Source of the DNA: Urechis unicinctus
Taxonomy: Eukaryota > Annelida > Polychaeta > Xenopneusta > Urechidae
DNA length: 64,000 nucleotides
Direction: 5' to 3'
Assembly: GCA_034190875.2 (NCBI GenBank)
Contig: CM067357.1
Location: 20,089,612 to 20,153,611, forward strand
Shown here: positions 27,912 to 41,509 of the stretch, in pieces
Numbering within the stretch: position 1 is the stretch's first letter
Layout of the letters: every line of letters starts with the position of its first letter
Position numbers and translations under genes: made by a program
Notes under the pieces: model-generated
Seen by the model: only the letters and a program-made list of their open reading frames with translations
Database searches by the model: none
Told to the model about the DNA's origin: nothing

Positions 27912-28150
27912 TTTGACTAATTTGCTATGACATTTTCCTGCGTTATTTGCTTAGAAACTTGGGTAATTTGTTAATACGCTTACCTTAACACGTTGATCAT
28001 CTTTGATTACTGAACGTAACCTGGATTGCTTCAATTGAATATGCATGTCTGTGTTGAAATCATTGATAGACAGGTAACGTATCTCGATGTAGTTTGTAAC
28101 AAAAGAGAGGCTCTACCAAACTTCGCTTTTTTCCCCGTGATGGAATAGTG
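27912..28150. other. Unique spacer between the two duplicated segments
   Basis: About 240 bp, AT-rich, with no match noticed elsewhere in the window. Confidence 0.6.
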
Positions 28151-31100
28151 ATATATAGATATCAATTACATATTCAATAGGCCGCATTTATAGGTCTGAT
28201 TACATATAAGTTCATAGCTAGACGAAAAATGGGTTTGCTTTTAGAGGGTGGTATTGAGCCGGATATTGAATAGATGTGCACAATCCTGCTCGAAAAATCC
28301 CAGTGGCATGTAGGTTGAATATAGGTTCAGCATTTGTGCTAGGGAACTACGGTCACAAAGATCAATTACTATATATCCGGTGAATATTGCGTGTCAGAAA
28401 TGAGCACGCATAGTTATGGCAGTGTGTACGGGAATGCCCAAAGCGTTATCCCCATACGCCCCACCAGGGATGCCTACTTATTGTGCCATATATTAAATGT
28501 GTGTCAATGAAGCAGGTTAAGTTGGCAAGCCCACTTCAACACCTATTGAAAACGTTGCATACCAGGAAATGGTGAAATATGTGGATACTAGTGCATTCCG
28601 GCTTCTATTATTCTGTGTACTTGAGGTATCTATTCAGTCTACGTCGGCTCTGGCAGCATGGTTAAGTCGATCATTTTATGCAGCACGATGGTAGCATACA
28701 GCACTGTGATGGCACAGCTGGGGAACAAGAATACGGCCTACTGTATAATATCAACCCCAACTATCTCCTATATTTCATTAACGTTTAGCGGTGTGACATT
28801 TGTATTCGAAAACAAGGTAACAACACTAACGCGTACTCAATAACGGCGATCACAATGCTGCGAAAGGTGTTTAGCAAGCAAGTTCAATACCGAGTATTTA
28901 AGAAATGCCTGTCAAGCCTTGTGAGTGTTTTGGCTCCGTTACAAATATGGGATGGTTATAATTGTAATACATATCCAGAAAAGGACGAACTTGCCCTCGA
29001 GCAGTGTGGAATTCTGTCTGAAACGCATCTCGAGTCATATTTGACTGATAGCACACATGATATATGACCTAGGCCGTCACAAAGCGCTGATGAACATGTA
29101 TTAAATGCTCAAATAGTATAGCAGATGCAGGCAACAGCAACATCACGTATTAACGTTACATGCTATCACTACAACTATTTCGTTCCTTACAAAGGTAATG
29201 CGACTGATGTTCTGTGATCTTGACAACAGAGCAGCGCGAAATATGGTATTAAACGACATCATTTGATGCTCGACCATGGAAAAGGGATGTTTAGTCAATG
29301 ATATCACAATAGCCGAAGGACGAGCATGCTTACCGTAGGAGCTGTGAAAAAAATTTGACCCTTTCCCCCAAAACACATGCTACTTCATAACGGGTTCCCG
29401 TTATTACTTTAATCTTTGGCCATTGACTGCGATCGCACATACAATAACAATGTTAGCGTTTAATCAGCAATTGTAACTCTTTAAACCTCGATCCTATCGC
29501 CACTACTTCACATTGCGTATAATATTTGGCTTAGAATACGGCAACTGGAACTGCGTAAGTCAGCCGTCGCTTCCAACATAATATTAATCTACACGACCTA
29601 TTGTAATTATATACGCAAAAGTACTATCTACAAATACAATATGATGATGAAAGTCACAGAATCAAATATTGTGTCACTTACATCATTCGATGATGAATTC
29701 GAATACATGAGAGGTCCGGTATGAATAATTTATGCCTAACCTACTCACCAAGTACTAAAGATAATCATGACTAGCGTATGTTGCCATAGGCACTGAGAGC
29801 TTGTGACTCTTGATATTTCATTCGACGAGTAACAGTATCATTCGATAATGGTGAGCATATATGCGGGGGTTAATGGGAACGTGTATAAGCTATGACTGAT
29901 GTGAAATATCTTATTGCTATATTCAGTGCTGTTGTTGTATTGCAAGCAGATTGCGTATTCTGCTAAAACTATTGTCGTCCACGCATGAATCATTATAACA
30001 TTTACCCGCTAATGCTCTAGCAATGGAACAACTATATGGTTGTACAATATTCGCCTTCTAATTAGCCAATTGGCCATCATCATGGGTTTCAGTAAGTGAA
30101 TGGACAGTCTATTGTAAAATGGGTATTACCACTGATGTCCTTGAATGAGTAGAATTTTGTAGGAGAATTATGTAACAGATCTTGGGTTATCACTGGAGTT
30201 ATTCCAAGTTTGTCTTCTTATGTGCCATTGGCTAAATGTACATCCCTATGAGCTTTGTGGGAGTAGATGAATGAAAAACTATTGTATACTAAACAGAACA
30301 GAAAACTTGTTTTCTTGGAATAAACTGCGAGGTAAATGGCAATTGGTAAGCAAGCAGTGACGATTTTAACAGCAAGACATACATGGTTTGTCCATATCAT
30401 GATCAACAACATTTCAATAGCCGCAACACTGTATATGTTGTCAGTGTATTTGATGTTTTCGTTTAAGGTATAAATGGATAGAATCACAATTTTTTTTATT
30501 GGTACCATCTCGGTCCATAGTCTGGAGAGTTTTTAGTAATTTAAAAAGTATGCTAATCGTGATTTCATCTCGGTAACTGATACAAGAATGGCGATAACAA
30601 TCGCTTATATCATTCCAAGGTTTGACAGAGTGGAAGTCTTCGCATGTAAAATGTAGGAAACAAATTGTCTTCTTGTTCGGATCTACGCTAATCTTAATAT
30701 GGGGCTGGCGGTTGAACTGTGAGATATGAGGGCTTAGACAAGTTTTAAAAATCACATTATCCGTTGCTCCAGCCCAGTCCTAAAAATGTTGACATTATCA
30801 CTAGTATGGCAAAAAGTAGCGATTGCGATTTGACGCGTAATTCGTGTTAATATTACAGGAAGCAATATAACTGGTGGTTTCCTACGTGATATTTAGAATG
30901 TGAAAAAACTATCATTCGATGAACAAATATTGTCTTTATAGAACATGTATGATCTTATCCAAAACAATCCATGAAGAAAGCATCACTCTAGATTTATACT
31001 TACTGTTGATACGTCAAGAAGAGTGCTAGGCCTCACAAATGTAATAAATCAGCGTGTGCAAAGAAAACATCTCATATCAGCCAAGACGGATGACTCGCAC

Positions 31101-32461
31101 GCGCCACACACAAACTATATCGAATGATAGGTCATTGGGTATAAGACAGCTCCCATGACAGGTCATAATGTAGCTATACGATTTATTCTTATATTAGATA
31201 TAGCCGATAAACTCAGATTTCGGGTTGTTGTGCATCCTTCCTATCAAACCGCCCGATGATTCATGGGAATCCATTTAATGACAGACCGTCACGTGATAGG
31301 ACTGTAACATTAGATATTAGCTGTTTGATGAAATATCGTCAGTTAAAATGCGCACCTGCCCCAGGTAAGACACGACTTTCCTTTTTAAGATGACTATCAA
31401 TATTCGAGCATGTTTCAATCAGCCACAATGTGCGTGCTACTTGTTCATCTGTCAGTGCTAATAATAAGTACTATATACAAACTATATTATTTGCAAAGTT
31501 ATAAATGTAATCGCCGAGAAGTCGAAATACGTCGTTTAACTAACTACAGCAGACAAACTATATTAATCGTACCAGCAGGCCCCGAGAGCAACATTAGCAT
31601 ACATATATTTCAATCACGTGCTTAAAACGACTCCACCTATTTTCGTACCAAATAATCAAATACGAAAGCATTAACTATAAAGGTGATGATGTAATAATGT
31701 ATTCCAGATAAGCTGTTCTCGTGATTCCTTATTTTCTGTCACGTCATTGCTTCATATGTCAATTAAATTGTAATCAATTGGTAAACGCAGCTAGGGGCAG
31801 TTTCGAACATCAATCTCGCAGTGTTGGTCGGTTGCTTATGGTTCACACTTTGTAATACTACGGCTCGTCAAATTCATCTTTATATGTACGGTGTAAACGT
31901 AAATTTTGGGTATTCTTATGACATAGAAACTCAGCTTATTAACGCTGTTGTGAATCTTTGTAACACACTATTTCACTCTTTATATGGTACTCATGCTCGA
32001 AGACACCCTTTGAAATAGGAGCGTAATTAGTTTGAGTTATTTAGCAACTGGCGATATTCGCGGGACGAAATGACCGCAAAGACCTCGGTAAACCGTATTT
32101 ATTATTAAGATTCAGGTTTTGATCCGTGATTAGATTGCAGCAAATCTATGTGTGTATCATTAAGGCAGTGGCAACAACTTTGTCTCGTCTGTTTTTATGT
32201 TTTCACTGCAGAAATGCAATATAACAACGATAAAACCCAACCTCAGCTAGTATCAAAATCGATATATCCATAGACAGGTATCGGCGATAAAATATGTAAG
32301 TCAATACACGGATTGAAGAGAAAAGAACGTTAATTATGTAGTCCTATTTAAATATTGTGCATATGCGGACCACAGTTAGCACATCCGTGCAGGAAATAAG
32401 AAAAGGGCACTGTACTTATTAATTGATATTGCTGTAACCATGCACAACATTAATGTTCCAG
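28151..32461 (+). repeat. Duplicated 2.86 kb segment, second copy, split by 1.48 kb
   Basis: Second copy of the segment at 25051-27911. Its first 150 bp lie at 28151-28303 and the remainder at about 29785-32461. Between them are 1.48 kb of DNA that the first copy lacks. At about 3-4% divergence between copies it is not a very recent exact duplication, unless the two copies are alternative haplotypes placed in series by the assembler. Confidence 0.92.
28304..29784. other. 1.48 kb interruption inside the second copy
   Basis: This DNA separates two parts that are contiguous at about 25201 in the first copy. The join reads aaaatcccataggc in the first copy. In the second copy the left side ends aaaatccca and the right side begins ccataggc, so CCA is shared and could be a 3-bp target-site duplication. 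The two ends of the insert are not inverted repeats of each other. It holds two successive plus-strand open frames (28658-28843 and 28855-29067; 61 and 70 codons). The first begins with a hydrophobic stretch resembling a signal peptide, but neither matches a family I know. Deletion of this stretch from the first copy is an equally good explanation. Confidence 0.6.
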
Positions 32462-34079
32462 CTAGCATGCAATAAACCCTCAATTGCTTAATATGCTGCT
32501 TGTCATTCGATATAATTTCACCGTTTGTTCTTTGTTATTCAATCGACTTATATGTACGTATTATAAGAATGTAATAGAACGTTTACGATACATTGATTTC
32601 TGATTTATTTATATGTACGAGTTTTACAGAAAGGGTCGAATATCATCAGCCCAGCTTCCATGCCTCGCCGGAACCACGCTTCTATTGACTTCGGGCGCAA
32701 TAAAGCCCGTTGTCGAGAAGGAACAAGAAACTATTGGCCAATAGGTTCCGTACCGAAAAAAGAGATTCAGGATGGTAGCACATTACTTGTGAGGAGCTGA
32801 AAATAATGTTCCAAACGAACTGGCGTAGTGTCAGCACGCCATGTGACTGTTGCGCGTAATCGAAAGATTCCATTGGAGTCATTTCCATGTTAAGCAAGGG
32901 AATATACCTCAGTTATGGTGAAAAAAAGTGTAAAACGGAGCGGACAAAAACAAATATGGTGCCGAATCTTCGTATATGTGACACTGACTCAAAGTACTCG
33001 AGAGTGACCAAGAGAGACGGCCTCTGATTGGAGCATCCCCAATCTGGGATGCTAGTCCAGTTCAAGAAGTCTTCCTAGTCTACACTCTTGGCGCGACTAT
33101 TGAATATCATTTACATGTAAACAGGGCCCGCACCCAAGGGGTTAGGGGACTTCGACTACCTGACGACCAAATACTATAAGGAATCGTATCGGGCCTATGT
33201 TGTTACAAATCTATCAAAGCTATACATCGCAACTTCTAAGGTTGACGGCATCATGTTGTACTGCTTTTCACACAGGTGGATGTTAATATGAATATTAAGC
33301 TACAATAGCTGATATAGAAGTTATATATATAAGTATTGTTTGTGTTAGATAATAACGACGAATGCAGGGCAGCGTGTTTCGATTATAGATTGCTTGCATG
33401 TTCCTGTTAATGAGCTGTGCAAAAAGAGGGAAGACAAAGCTCCTCTACATCTGCTGAACGAATATGATCCTGATAAGGGACAATGGTCATTTAGCAGCTA
33501 GCAATCAGGAATGAATTGCACAGGTTGATGTTCAGTCAATTGTCAGGTCAAATGTACCAAATGCATGTCTATTTTGAAAAAGTAATATACTAGATCAATA
33601 CTCATGGTGCCTGATTTGAGGCACTGCCTGCTACATCTACGCCGTTTAGTCTTTATTTAATTAAACACAATTTTCTCACCGTTTAAAAAGATGACAATCC
33701 AATTGATGAAGTTCATGTGTGCTTTACTAATATCATTTAATGGTAATTTGAATAATCTCAACACTTGACTGACCCCTTATCACACCATGCATACTCAATT
33801 ATGCAATGAGACTAAGCATTACTTGGGCCTTCTAATGCCTGATTGGATACTTTAGTGGTCAGCATTCCTCATATAATGTATTGAATTAATTCTTGCTTGT
33901 TAATTTTACGATTGACTGAGCATGATACACAGCTTTTAAATATAAGCAATGCCGAGATGCCAATATAATGTTTAAGATGCATCCCGCACAAATTTAGTGG
34001 CGTAACTATACGTTGGATTAATTATACTAGCTTCTGTCGGTCATACATTCATTACATTTCAACTAATTTGTATGTATTA
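32462..34079. other. Gene-free stretch with a slightly GC-richer middle
   Basis: No gene recognised. The part around 32650-33180 is a little richer in GC and includes a hairpin with 8-bp arms (agcatccc at 33032-33039, gggatgct at 33046-33053). It could be the remains of an unrecognised element. Confidence 0.5.
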
Positions 34080-34087
34080 ACATATAT

Positions 34088-34119
<32 letters not shown>

Positions 34120-34333
34120 GAGATAGAGAGATATATAGATATATATATATATAGATATATATATATAGAGATATATATATATAGATAGATATATACTATC
34201 TATATATAGAAATATATATCTATATATATATATCTATCTCTCTCTATATATATATCTATATCTATATCTATATCTCTATCTCTATATATCTCTCTCTATA
34301 TATATATATATGTATATATCTATATATATATAT
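34080..34333. repeat. TA-rich microsatellite
   Basis: About 250 bp of TA with TAGA and TCTA variants. The GA-type and CT-type variants on either side of about 34200 make it partly self-complementary. Confidence 0.95.
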
Positions 34334-35082
34334 GATTTTTTGCTCTCTGAATTATTTCATGCGGTTAGTTCGTTACTTCTTTCTACTAGACAAAGCTTTG
34401 ATTTCTAAACCATGTACTTGTCAACGGTTCAGACGGAAAGAAATCTAGTTGCTTCAGTGAAGGGGTTGAGTCCATATATAAGAGACATGCATGGATATAG
34501 TGCATAATTGGAACAGTTGATCGGTTTCTTACCACGCCGGGCGCTTCCATGCAAAATCCTCGCACCTTAATCATTCCGACTGGCATAATGTGATGTACGG
34601 CTCTTTTAACATGTTGCTTGATTAAGGTACTTGCTGGGAGGGATGCACATTTCCACCATGTCTACATGACTTCTTCTGATTATAAAAACAGGAACTATTT
34701 GACTTTTAGACTGAAAGAAGTTAATTAACGCCATCGGTAGATTGCAAATAAAACCAACATGGACGGATGTGCTGAATATTGCGACCAGTTGAACAGTCTC
34801 ACGCCAAACTACTCACGCTTTATCACATATACGATGTGACAGGTCAGTTTATGTCGGAATTACGCGCTATCCATTACATGCATTACTCTAGTAATCTATG
34901 AAATGAACTAATTTCATGATTGACCGACCGTGAGTTATTGCTGTCGTATGGACCCATGATTCCCATGGGCTAAGGCTAACCATCATAATAGTTAAGCCAG
35001 AAATTTCATCGCCTTTGAATTAGGTATGCCTCTGTAGATTTCTGTCATATTTCCTAGACACTACGATTTCTATGTTAATCAA
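34334..35082. other. AT-rich gene-free stretch
   Basis: Nothing recognisable. Confidence 0.6.
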
Positions 35083-35355
35083 TACTCTGATTATAAATAT
35101 ATTTACCTGGAATATGAACCCATTACTCTGATTATCAATAAATTAAATCCGATTATGATTACATTTACTCGTAATATGGAAACATTAACTCGTATTATAG
35201 ATTCATTATCTCTGATTATGAATACAATTACTCTATTTAATAATTCATTTACTCTGATTATGGATACTTTTGCTGGGATTTCCTCTGATTACGATTAGAT
35301 GTAATCTGATTATGTATATATTTACTCTTTTTATTTAAACATTAACTCTTCATTT
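35083..35355 (+). repeat. Degraded 21-bp minisatellite
   Basis: About thirteen diverged units with a consensus close to actctgattatgaatacatt. Between 35183 and 35267 the anchor base of successive units falls at 35183, 35204, 35225, 35246 and 35267, exactly 21 bp apart. Outside that core the period drifts by one or two bases. Twenty-one bases is seven codons, but stops occur in the units, so it is not evidently coding. Confidence 0.8.
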
Positions 35356-36080
35356 ACAAATGTCCCTCCTCTAAACACCTGTATACTACATGGCTTAAGT
35401 ATTTGTTACAAGTCATATATGATGTTCTTACTCTGGCCATATCAGCGTGTAAAATTTAGAGTGATGTTGGTTAACTTGATGCTTGAACTTAACATATTGA
35501 ATGAGCGGCCTCAATAGGTGTATACAGATTTGATGTAATCGTTAATACTACAGTTCGTTACAGCTGGAATCCGATTGCTTTTATAGAAATAGATTTTGGA
35601 ATATTAATGATATTAAGAGAGACATTTATGCGAAGTGGGTAACATTCTTTATGCAAGTAGTGTCTATGCTTAGCGTACGAATCCAAAGTTCTGATATGAA
35701 AGCTGGTTTGTTGATTTTAGTCCGATATCGCTACATTATTGCAAACGACCGTGAATCATGTACCGCGACCGATCGGGTGGTCAAATACCGTAGCAAGCAA
35801 TCTTAATCCTCATATGCACGTAGTAGATTTTATTGGTTTGTTGATTTTGAAATTATGTTAATTTTCATCTGCCATTTCTCGCCGCGACATTATGTCATTA
35901 GACTCGCTCTTCGCAATACGTTAGGCTAATATAGCACAGTAGCTTCAGACAACCTTTTCATCCTCGGTTAGACACAATATAACCTTGATTATACATTTAC
36001 CGCATACTTTATCAAGTATTGGAATTAGCAGTGGCAATCAATAACAGTTATTGTACTAGTGAATTAAAGATCATGACGAC
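35356..36080. other. AT-rich gene-free stretch
   Basis: Nothing recognisable. Confidence 0.6.
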
Positions 36081-36111
36081 AATGATGATGGTGATGATGA
36101 TGAAGATGATT

Positions 36112-36164
<53 letters not shown>
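36081..36164. repeat. (ATG)n trinucleotide repeat
   Basis: About 28 trinucleotides; the last 17 or so are a pure GAT/ATG run. It creates a poly-Met frame on the plus strand and a poly-Ile frame on the minus strand, neither likely to be real. Confidence 0.95.
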
Positions 36165-38345
36165 AAAGAAGGTATTGAACACTTCACGTCTGTTTATTGA
36201 ATCAAACAATCTAATTGTAATGTGGTGTTGAAAATTTTCCACAAGTTACATGTCCATTTAAATGTATTATCTATCAATTTGAAACGAGCTGATGGTGAAT
36301 GATAGATGTTAATAACAGATTGGTGGCAAGTGTGAGCCCCTTACGATGTTCACATATCTACGTCATTGGGCACTTTCATCCTATAATGGCTTCATTATAT
36401 GTATCCACATATATACATTGCCAGCATAATCGCAATGTGTTTGTTCACATGCACATTCATGTAGCGTACGCTGCATCGCGTACAAATCTATGTTAGTCGC
36501 TCATCGGACGGATATAAAAGTGCAAAATATTTGGCGTTTGCGTACAAATAGGTACATTCCATGCTTCGACCTTAATTTCAGCAGACGTAGATAATAATAA
36601 AGATAAATAATGCTTACTGCAGTATTAGGTGATTTCGCTTGGTTATCGCCGACCGCTGCTTAATCAAGAACTTTAAGCGTAATGTGCAACAGTAATTTGG
36701 TGGAAACGGTGGTTTAATTAGCGACAGTACGAACGAATAGCGACAATGCGTCCATACTAATTAATTCACGTCACAATCCTGCAGCATTGACCACCTGACT
36801 ACATGTGTAAAGCGTTTTGCATAAAATAAGAAATAAAAGTGTTATATCATTTAATATAGGGTCAGCACCTTTCAGTGATACTCTTTGTTATATCGTAAAC
36901 GGAGCAGCTCAATTACATATGCTTATATGGCGTGCGTTTCCGTGGTGCATAGAATAAACATAACCGCAATACATCAAGAGGCAGTTGGCGAAGCATAGAA
37001 TATGAATCGTCTATGGACTTTTTGTTTGAAGGGATGAAAAGAGTGAAATTGACAAAATAATGGACTTTGCTGGTATTTGATCATTCTACACGTGTCCTAC
37101 AATGTAACCATCTTTGAGCATGTTTGCATAAATCAATTCCATATCCACATGAAATACATGTGGAGGATAGAAGCGGTTTACTGTGGTTTGATTGGGTTGG
37201 CGTCAGGTTCACTATGTTATATGTATTCGTCCTGGTAATGAAGTGGTTGTACGGCATGTATGTGGTGCTTGAAAATCCCATCTTAACTTGACAACATATC
37301 AGGACAATATTTAGACGTACCATGTATGTTAATATAGACCCTTCATTCATTCGATTCTTAATCAACCGCAACCAATAGATTTTTTCTGTGCATACAAATA
37401 AAGAACTGCGCTTCCTCGACAGCTAGATTAATCACCCTCATAACATAGGGTGTATTACGTGCAGACTGAAATAGTTCGATGTTATCATTGCACAATGAAT
37501 CGTCACATAATTCTGGAAATGCGATAAAAGCATTGTGTTCAAATACACAACTTGCATATAGCTCTTGGGTGTACTATAGAGGCCTAACATACGCTGACTC
37601 AAACATGAATCACATAGTAACAACAATTTACACAGATAAACTCGCCTTAAAACAAAAGTAAAAGATGATGCAACAATAATATATCTATCGCCGTGTCCTC
37701 AACAACATATCAGTAAAACTGGTTCTTAACTTGTTGGCTTAATCTGACTTATGTATCAGTGAAGATAGAATAAGAGCAGTATTAGGTGTAACAGAGCTAA
37801 TAAAACAAATGCCAGCAGCTTGAGCAGACAATCTTCCTTATCAGTCAATCTCGACGTGCAACACCCAAAATATATCGCTTGTTTGTACTGTGGTACCAAG
37901 AAACGCAATATATTAGAAAAATGGTTCATTGAATATTACAAAAACTCTCACGACCGGCGATCATGTAACTTGTCAATCAAGTCCCATTGTGTGTTTGATG
38001 AGCTTTAAAGAGTTAGGAGTTCCATGCTACATTTCCGCTCCCAATAGTTAGCCTCAGTAATTTGCTGGTCTATCCATCTCTCTTTGGCCATTGTTGGGGT
38101 ATCATTTATTGCCCCTAAAGTCTCGCGGGCTTCGCAAGCTGCTTATTAAAATATATCTGATAACATGTAGCATTAACCAGCCATTTAAATTCGCATTTGT
38201 AACGTTTCCGTTTCCCGCTAAAATCATCGCGTAAACAGACTCATGTAACCGGCAAAGCAACATTAAATGTGTTTTTATTGCTTGACTGTATATTGATGTT
38301 TGAGTTGATATGGATAAAGCTATTTGAATATAAGCTTAAAATAGC
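36165..38345. other. AT-rich gene-free stretch
   Basis: No recognised gene. Open frames of 60 to 96 codons have no motif. Confidence 0.6.
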
Positions 38346-38572
38346 GGGTCAGAATATTCAAACTCTTCAATTTCATGTTTAAAAATAAACCTAAGAGAAC
38401 TGTAATTGAAGAAGATAAAAGTGTATGTAAGTTTGTGTCCAGGGTTCGTGAGAAGCTGAACATAGAGGCTCTTGCAAAAGTCAAAGAACTCAATAGCGCT
38501 GAAACACACGAGCAAATGTTCAGTGCTACAGGTAATGTGCTGGTGTTGCGGCAACAAACAGGTAGTCCGTAG
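38346..38572 (+). CDS. Weak candidate exon, function unknown
   Basis: The frame is open from just after a TAG to TAG at 38570-38572, about 75 codons. From the Met at 38375 the peptide is unusually rich in Lys, Glu and Arg, with a predicted helical stretch containing VREKLNIEALAKVKEL. That differs from the Ile/Tyr/Asn-rich peptides most frames here give. A possible splice donor, acag|gtaatg, lies near 38529-38535, and gtcag near 38350 could serve as a weak acceptor. I recognise no protein family. It could be a host exon, a transposon fragment or chance. Confidence 0.17.
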
Positions 38573-41372
38573 CAGACTGGATATTTCAGTCTTTATGATA
38601 TTGTCAATTAGTGATGTTTAATAAGTTATCTAAACTCTCGACCGATAAAAATAGTCGCAGTTATGCTATGTGAATAGGCTAAAAGACATTGATAAGAGAG
38701 GCGCTTAGCCATGCTGTGATGGATGGAGGGTATCGAGTCCAATGGCTGTGAATGTGTTCAGTATATTGGTAATGGATTGGCAAGAGTACTTCATCTGTGT
38801 CGTGTTCACATGTTTCAGGTTTAAAGATGATTGGCGTGGAAAACTGAAGCGAGTAACAACCATGGCTCTAAAATCTGGCCGGACTTGAATAAATCTTTAT
38901 TTGAGTAGATTTTGTCTTTGTTGTGATAGTTCATTATTCACGTAGTCCTTGTTCGAGTGCAATTTTCAGAACAAAGATATTTAAGAGGCTAATTTATATG
39001 ATGTAACGTCCAAAAATGAGTATCCTGATATACGATTTCATGTAAATACATGCCTTAATAAGAGTTCGAAATTCTCCTTGTATGGACAAAAAACAATGTT
39101 ATAATGGGATTTGATCTGACTTAAACATTTTATCTAAGTCGATAAAGATAGCAGCGCCATATATCATGACGGAAACTGTACGCAAGACGGTACTCACTCC
39201 ATCATCACAATTTATCATTACGACATCAACAGGCATTTTCTTACCGATCTGAATTTACAATGCACCGCTCAAGTTCAACGTATCGAGTACCCTCTATAAA
39301 AACATGTGTTTGCGTGCATTGCATTTTCTCATTCAACTTGCTTGGAGCAACCTGACAATGCAGCTCAATCTTCCAGACCGATGTTATACGATTGAGCAAC
39401 ACCCTCGACTACTACATGGTGGCTGCATCTGTGATATTCATAATCGTTAACACTTCGTCGAATCAGTCAGCAATATTTATTCTAATTTACTAACGACACA
39501 TTCCAATTGCAAATATAACCGACATTCACAGCTGTAGTTAATGATTTTACCATTTGGCGGGCCCTAGCCAATGCGACGCCCATCCATGTGTAACTGATTA
39601 TGGGATGTGACAATAAGGCTCGTGTGGGAATTACGTGCATCCCGTTACATGGTTGGCTTGTCAATCCGCATTTATCCTCTGATATTATATGGAAAACATT
39701 CTTGCTTAAATTATTTACATTGGCTCATAAACGTGTAATTCCAAGAGGCTCAGGTGTTTTGACATGCACTCCTCAATTTGATAAATCTGCATGCAAACAC
39801 ATTTAGCTTTTATACATAGTGTGGTGTTCATTTGCAGGTTACTTACCCGACCGACTACCTATGAGGAAATGTAATTGGGGAAGGGTGGGTTAGTAGATGA
39901 ACTCGTTGCCAGAGTGGTTCGCTTGCTCTACCCTTATGATGTCAAATCTTAGACTCATGCTCGTGTATCGATGCTGTTGATTTCATGCTGATGTCTATTT
40001 AAACAACCCGAGTTTACCATACGACTTAATTTCAGAGCCCTGTCCCATCTTGCGTATAACCAGAATGAAGGTAGAGAATCATACCACTCGTTTTCTGAAA
40101 CATTGTGATGAAGAAAGTGTGTAAGACCGTGTTAATAACGTCGAAGTTTTGAAGTGTCTTCCCTCAAAACAAGGATACACAACTTCCCACAAAGCTAATT
40201 TGCTCACACGAGGCTCGTTGTGTGGCGATGAACATCAGACTGCCCTGACTGATTCCACCTCTCGAGAATACTTGGCGTCTTGCTTCTATGACACCCTTAT
40301 CACATGAATCCATACACTCACAACCCTCTTTTACAATAGTGCTCGACACAGGTCAGTTTGCCGTACAGGTGTGCAGGTGTTGTCCAACTGGCGTCATCTA
40401 GGATTGGATACTAACTGAATCTTCACATGGATGTGCCTACATTGCGTTCAATGGTATGACATTATTTATTGTGTCTTACATAGTACCATTATTGCAATAT
40501 TAGCCACCATCTTCACTTTTCCAGGCCATACTTAACATGCGTTATTATTCGAGTTTACAAATGTTTTGGCACAATTTGATGCATGGACGAATTCCTAAAA
40601 CCATCAATACGCCATGAAATAAATTGAAAAGCAGTGTCGATAATCACACGATATATCATGAAATAAATCGACAAATGGCTGCTGCTGAATCATAGCATCC
40701 TGAGATGTGATTCTTAATTGGGTAACACGATTGAGGCCTTTGACACAATATCAAAACTAAAGTATCTCACTTATACGAGTGACATTTTGCACTCTGCTAA
40801 GCCGTGCAACAACTTCGAAGGTAGTGGGGCGCCAATCAATGCTGTAGTCGGGTTAGCCTCCACCAAACCGTCAAGTAGAGTGACGCCAGGCGGTTTAATG
40901 TCGCACAAGCACTCCTATTCACGTGAGATGGTATGGTTGTAATGTGTTGTGTGCATCTTGTCCCAATTCCGTTTTTGAGTATAATATAGTCTCCAACCGT
41001 TTTGTTCCGATCTCTATCATTAGATTCGTTCAATCATGGTGGGTAAAAATATCAACGTTCATTACGGAATTCACATGACATGTTATGGCAATGGAGATTT
41101 TCCCACTCCATTGGTTGGCATTTTAAAATTCAAACATTTTATGCAGCATGGCAGACGCCACTCACAATGCTCACCAAGACTTATGTTGCAGACAACTTTT
41201 GACATATTTTGGCTTACTATGCTATGAGGCATGTATGGTTAGCTTGAAAATCTGCAAGTAATATTTGTTCGTGGATATTAAGTTGTTTGCATGATTGAAT
41301 GAAAAGGCGATCTAAGATGGTTATTGTTAACTGATCTAATTGATCTTTATCATGTTAACACGCCGTGTACAG
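38573..41372. other. AT-rich gene-free stretch
   Basis: No recognised gene. A near repeat, catgaaataaat, occurs twice within 50 bp near 40612 and 40656. Confidence 0.6.
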
Positions 41373-41509
41373 GCGAATATAGGGAAGGAGAGGCTCAGGT
41401 GGAGACTCTAATGGGAGACTCGCACATGTTTGGCGGCCAGAGTTGTTCCAAAGACCAGGATCATATCAGAGATGACCCTGAATCAAACCATAGAACATCA
41501 GAGGAATAA
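41373..41509 (+). CDS. Weak candidate 3'-terminal exon, function unknown
   Basis: A possible acceptor (cgccgtgtacag, ending at 41372) is followed by about 45 open codons of acidic, Gly/Ser/Gln-rich sequence ending SNHRTSEE and a TAA. The AATAAA hexamer at 41505-41510 overlaps the stop. The composition is unlike neighbouring chance frames. No family is recognised and no upstream exon can be tied to it. A Met-started frame extends back to 41324. Confidence 0.14.

Noticed and set aside
25051-32461. LTR pair flanking an internal retroelement
   Set aside because: The 2.86 kb copies are far longer than typical LTRs, lack TG...CA-type ends and enclose only about 240 bp of unique DNA.
36019-36242. 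Poly-Met and poly-Ile frames
   Set aside because: Both come from the (ATG)n trinucleotide repeat and overlap antisense.
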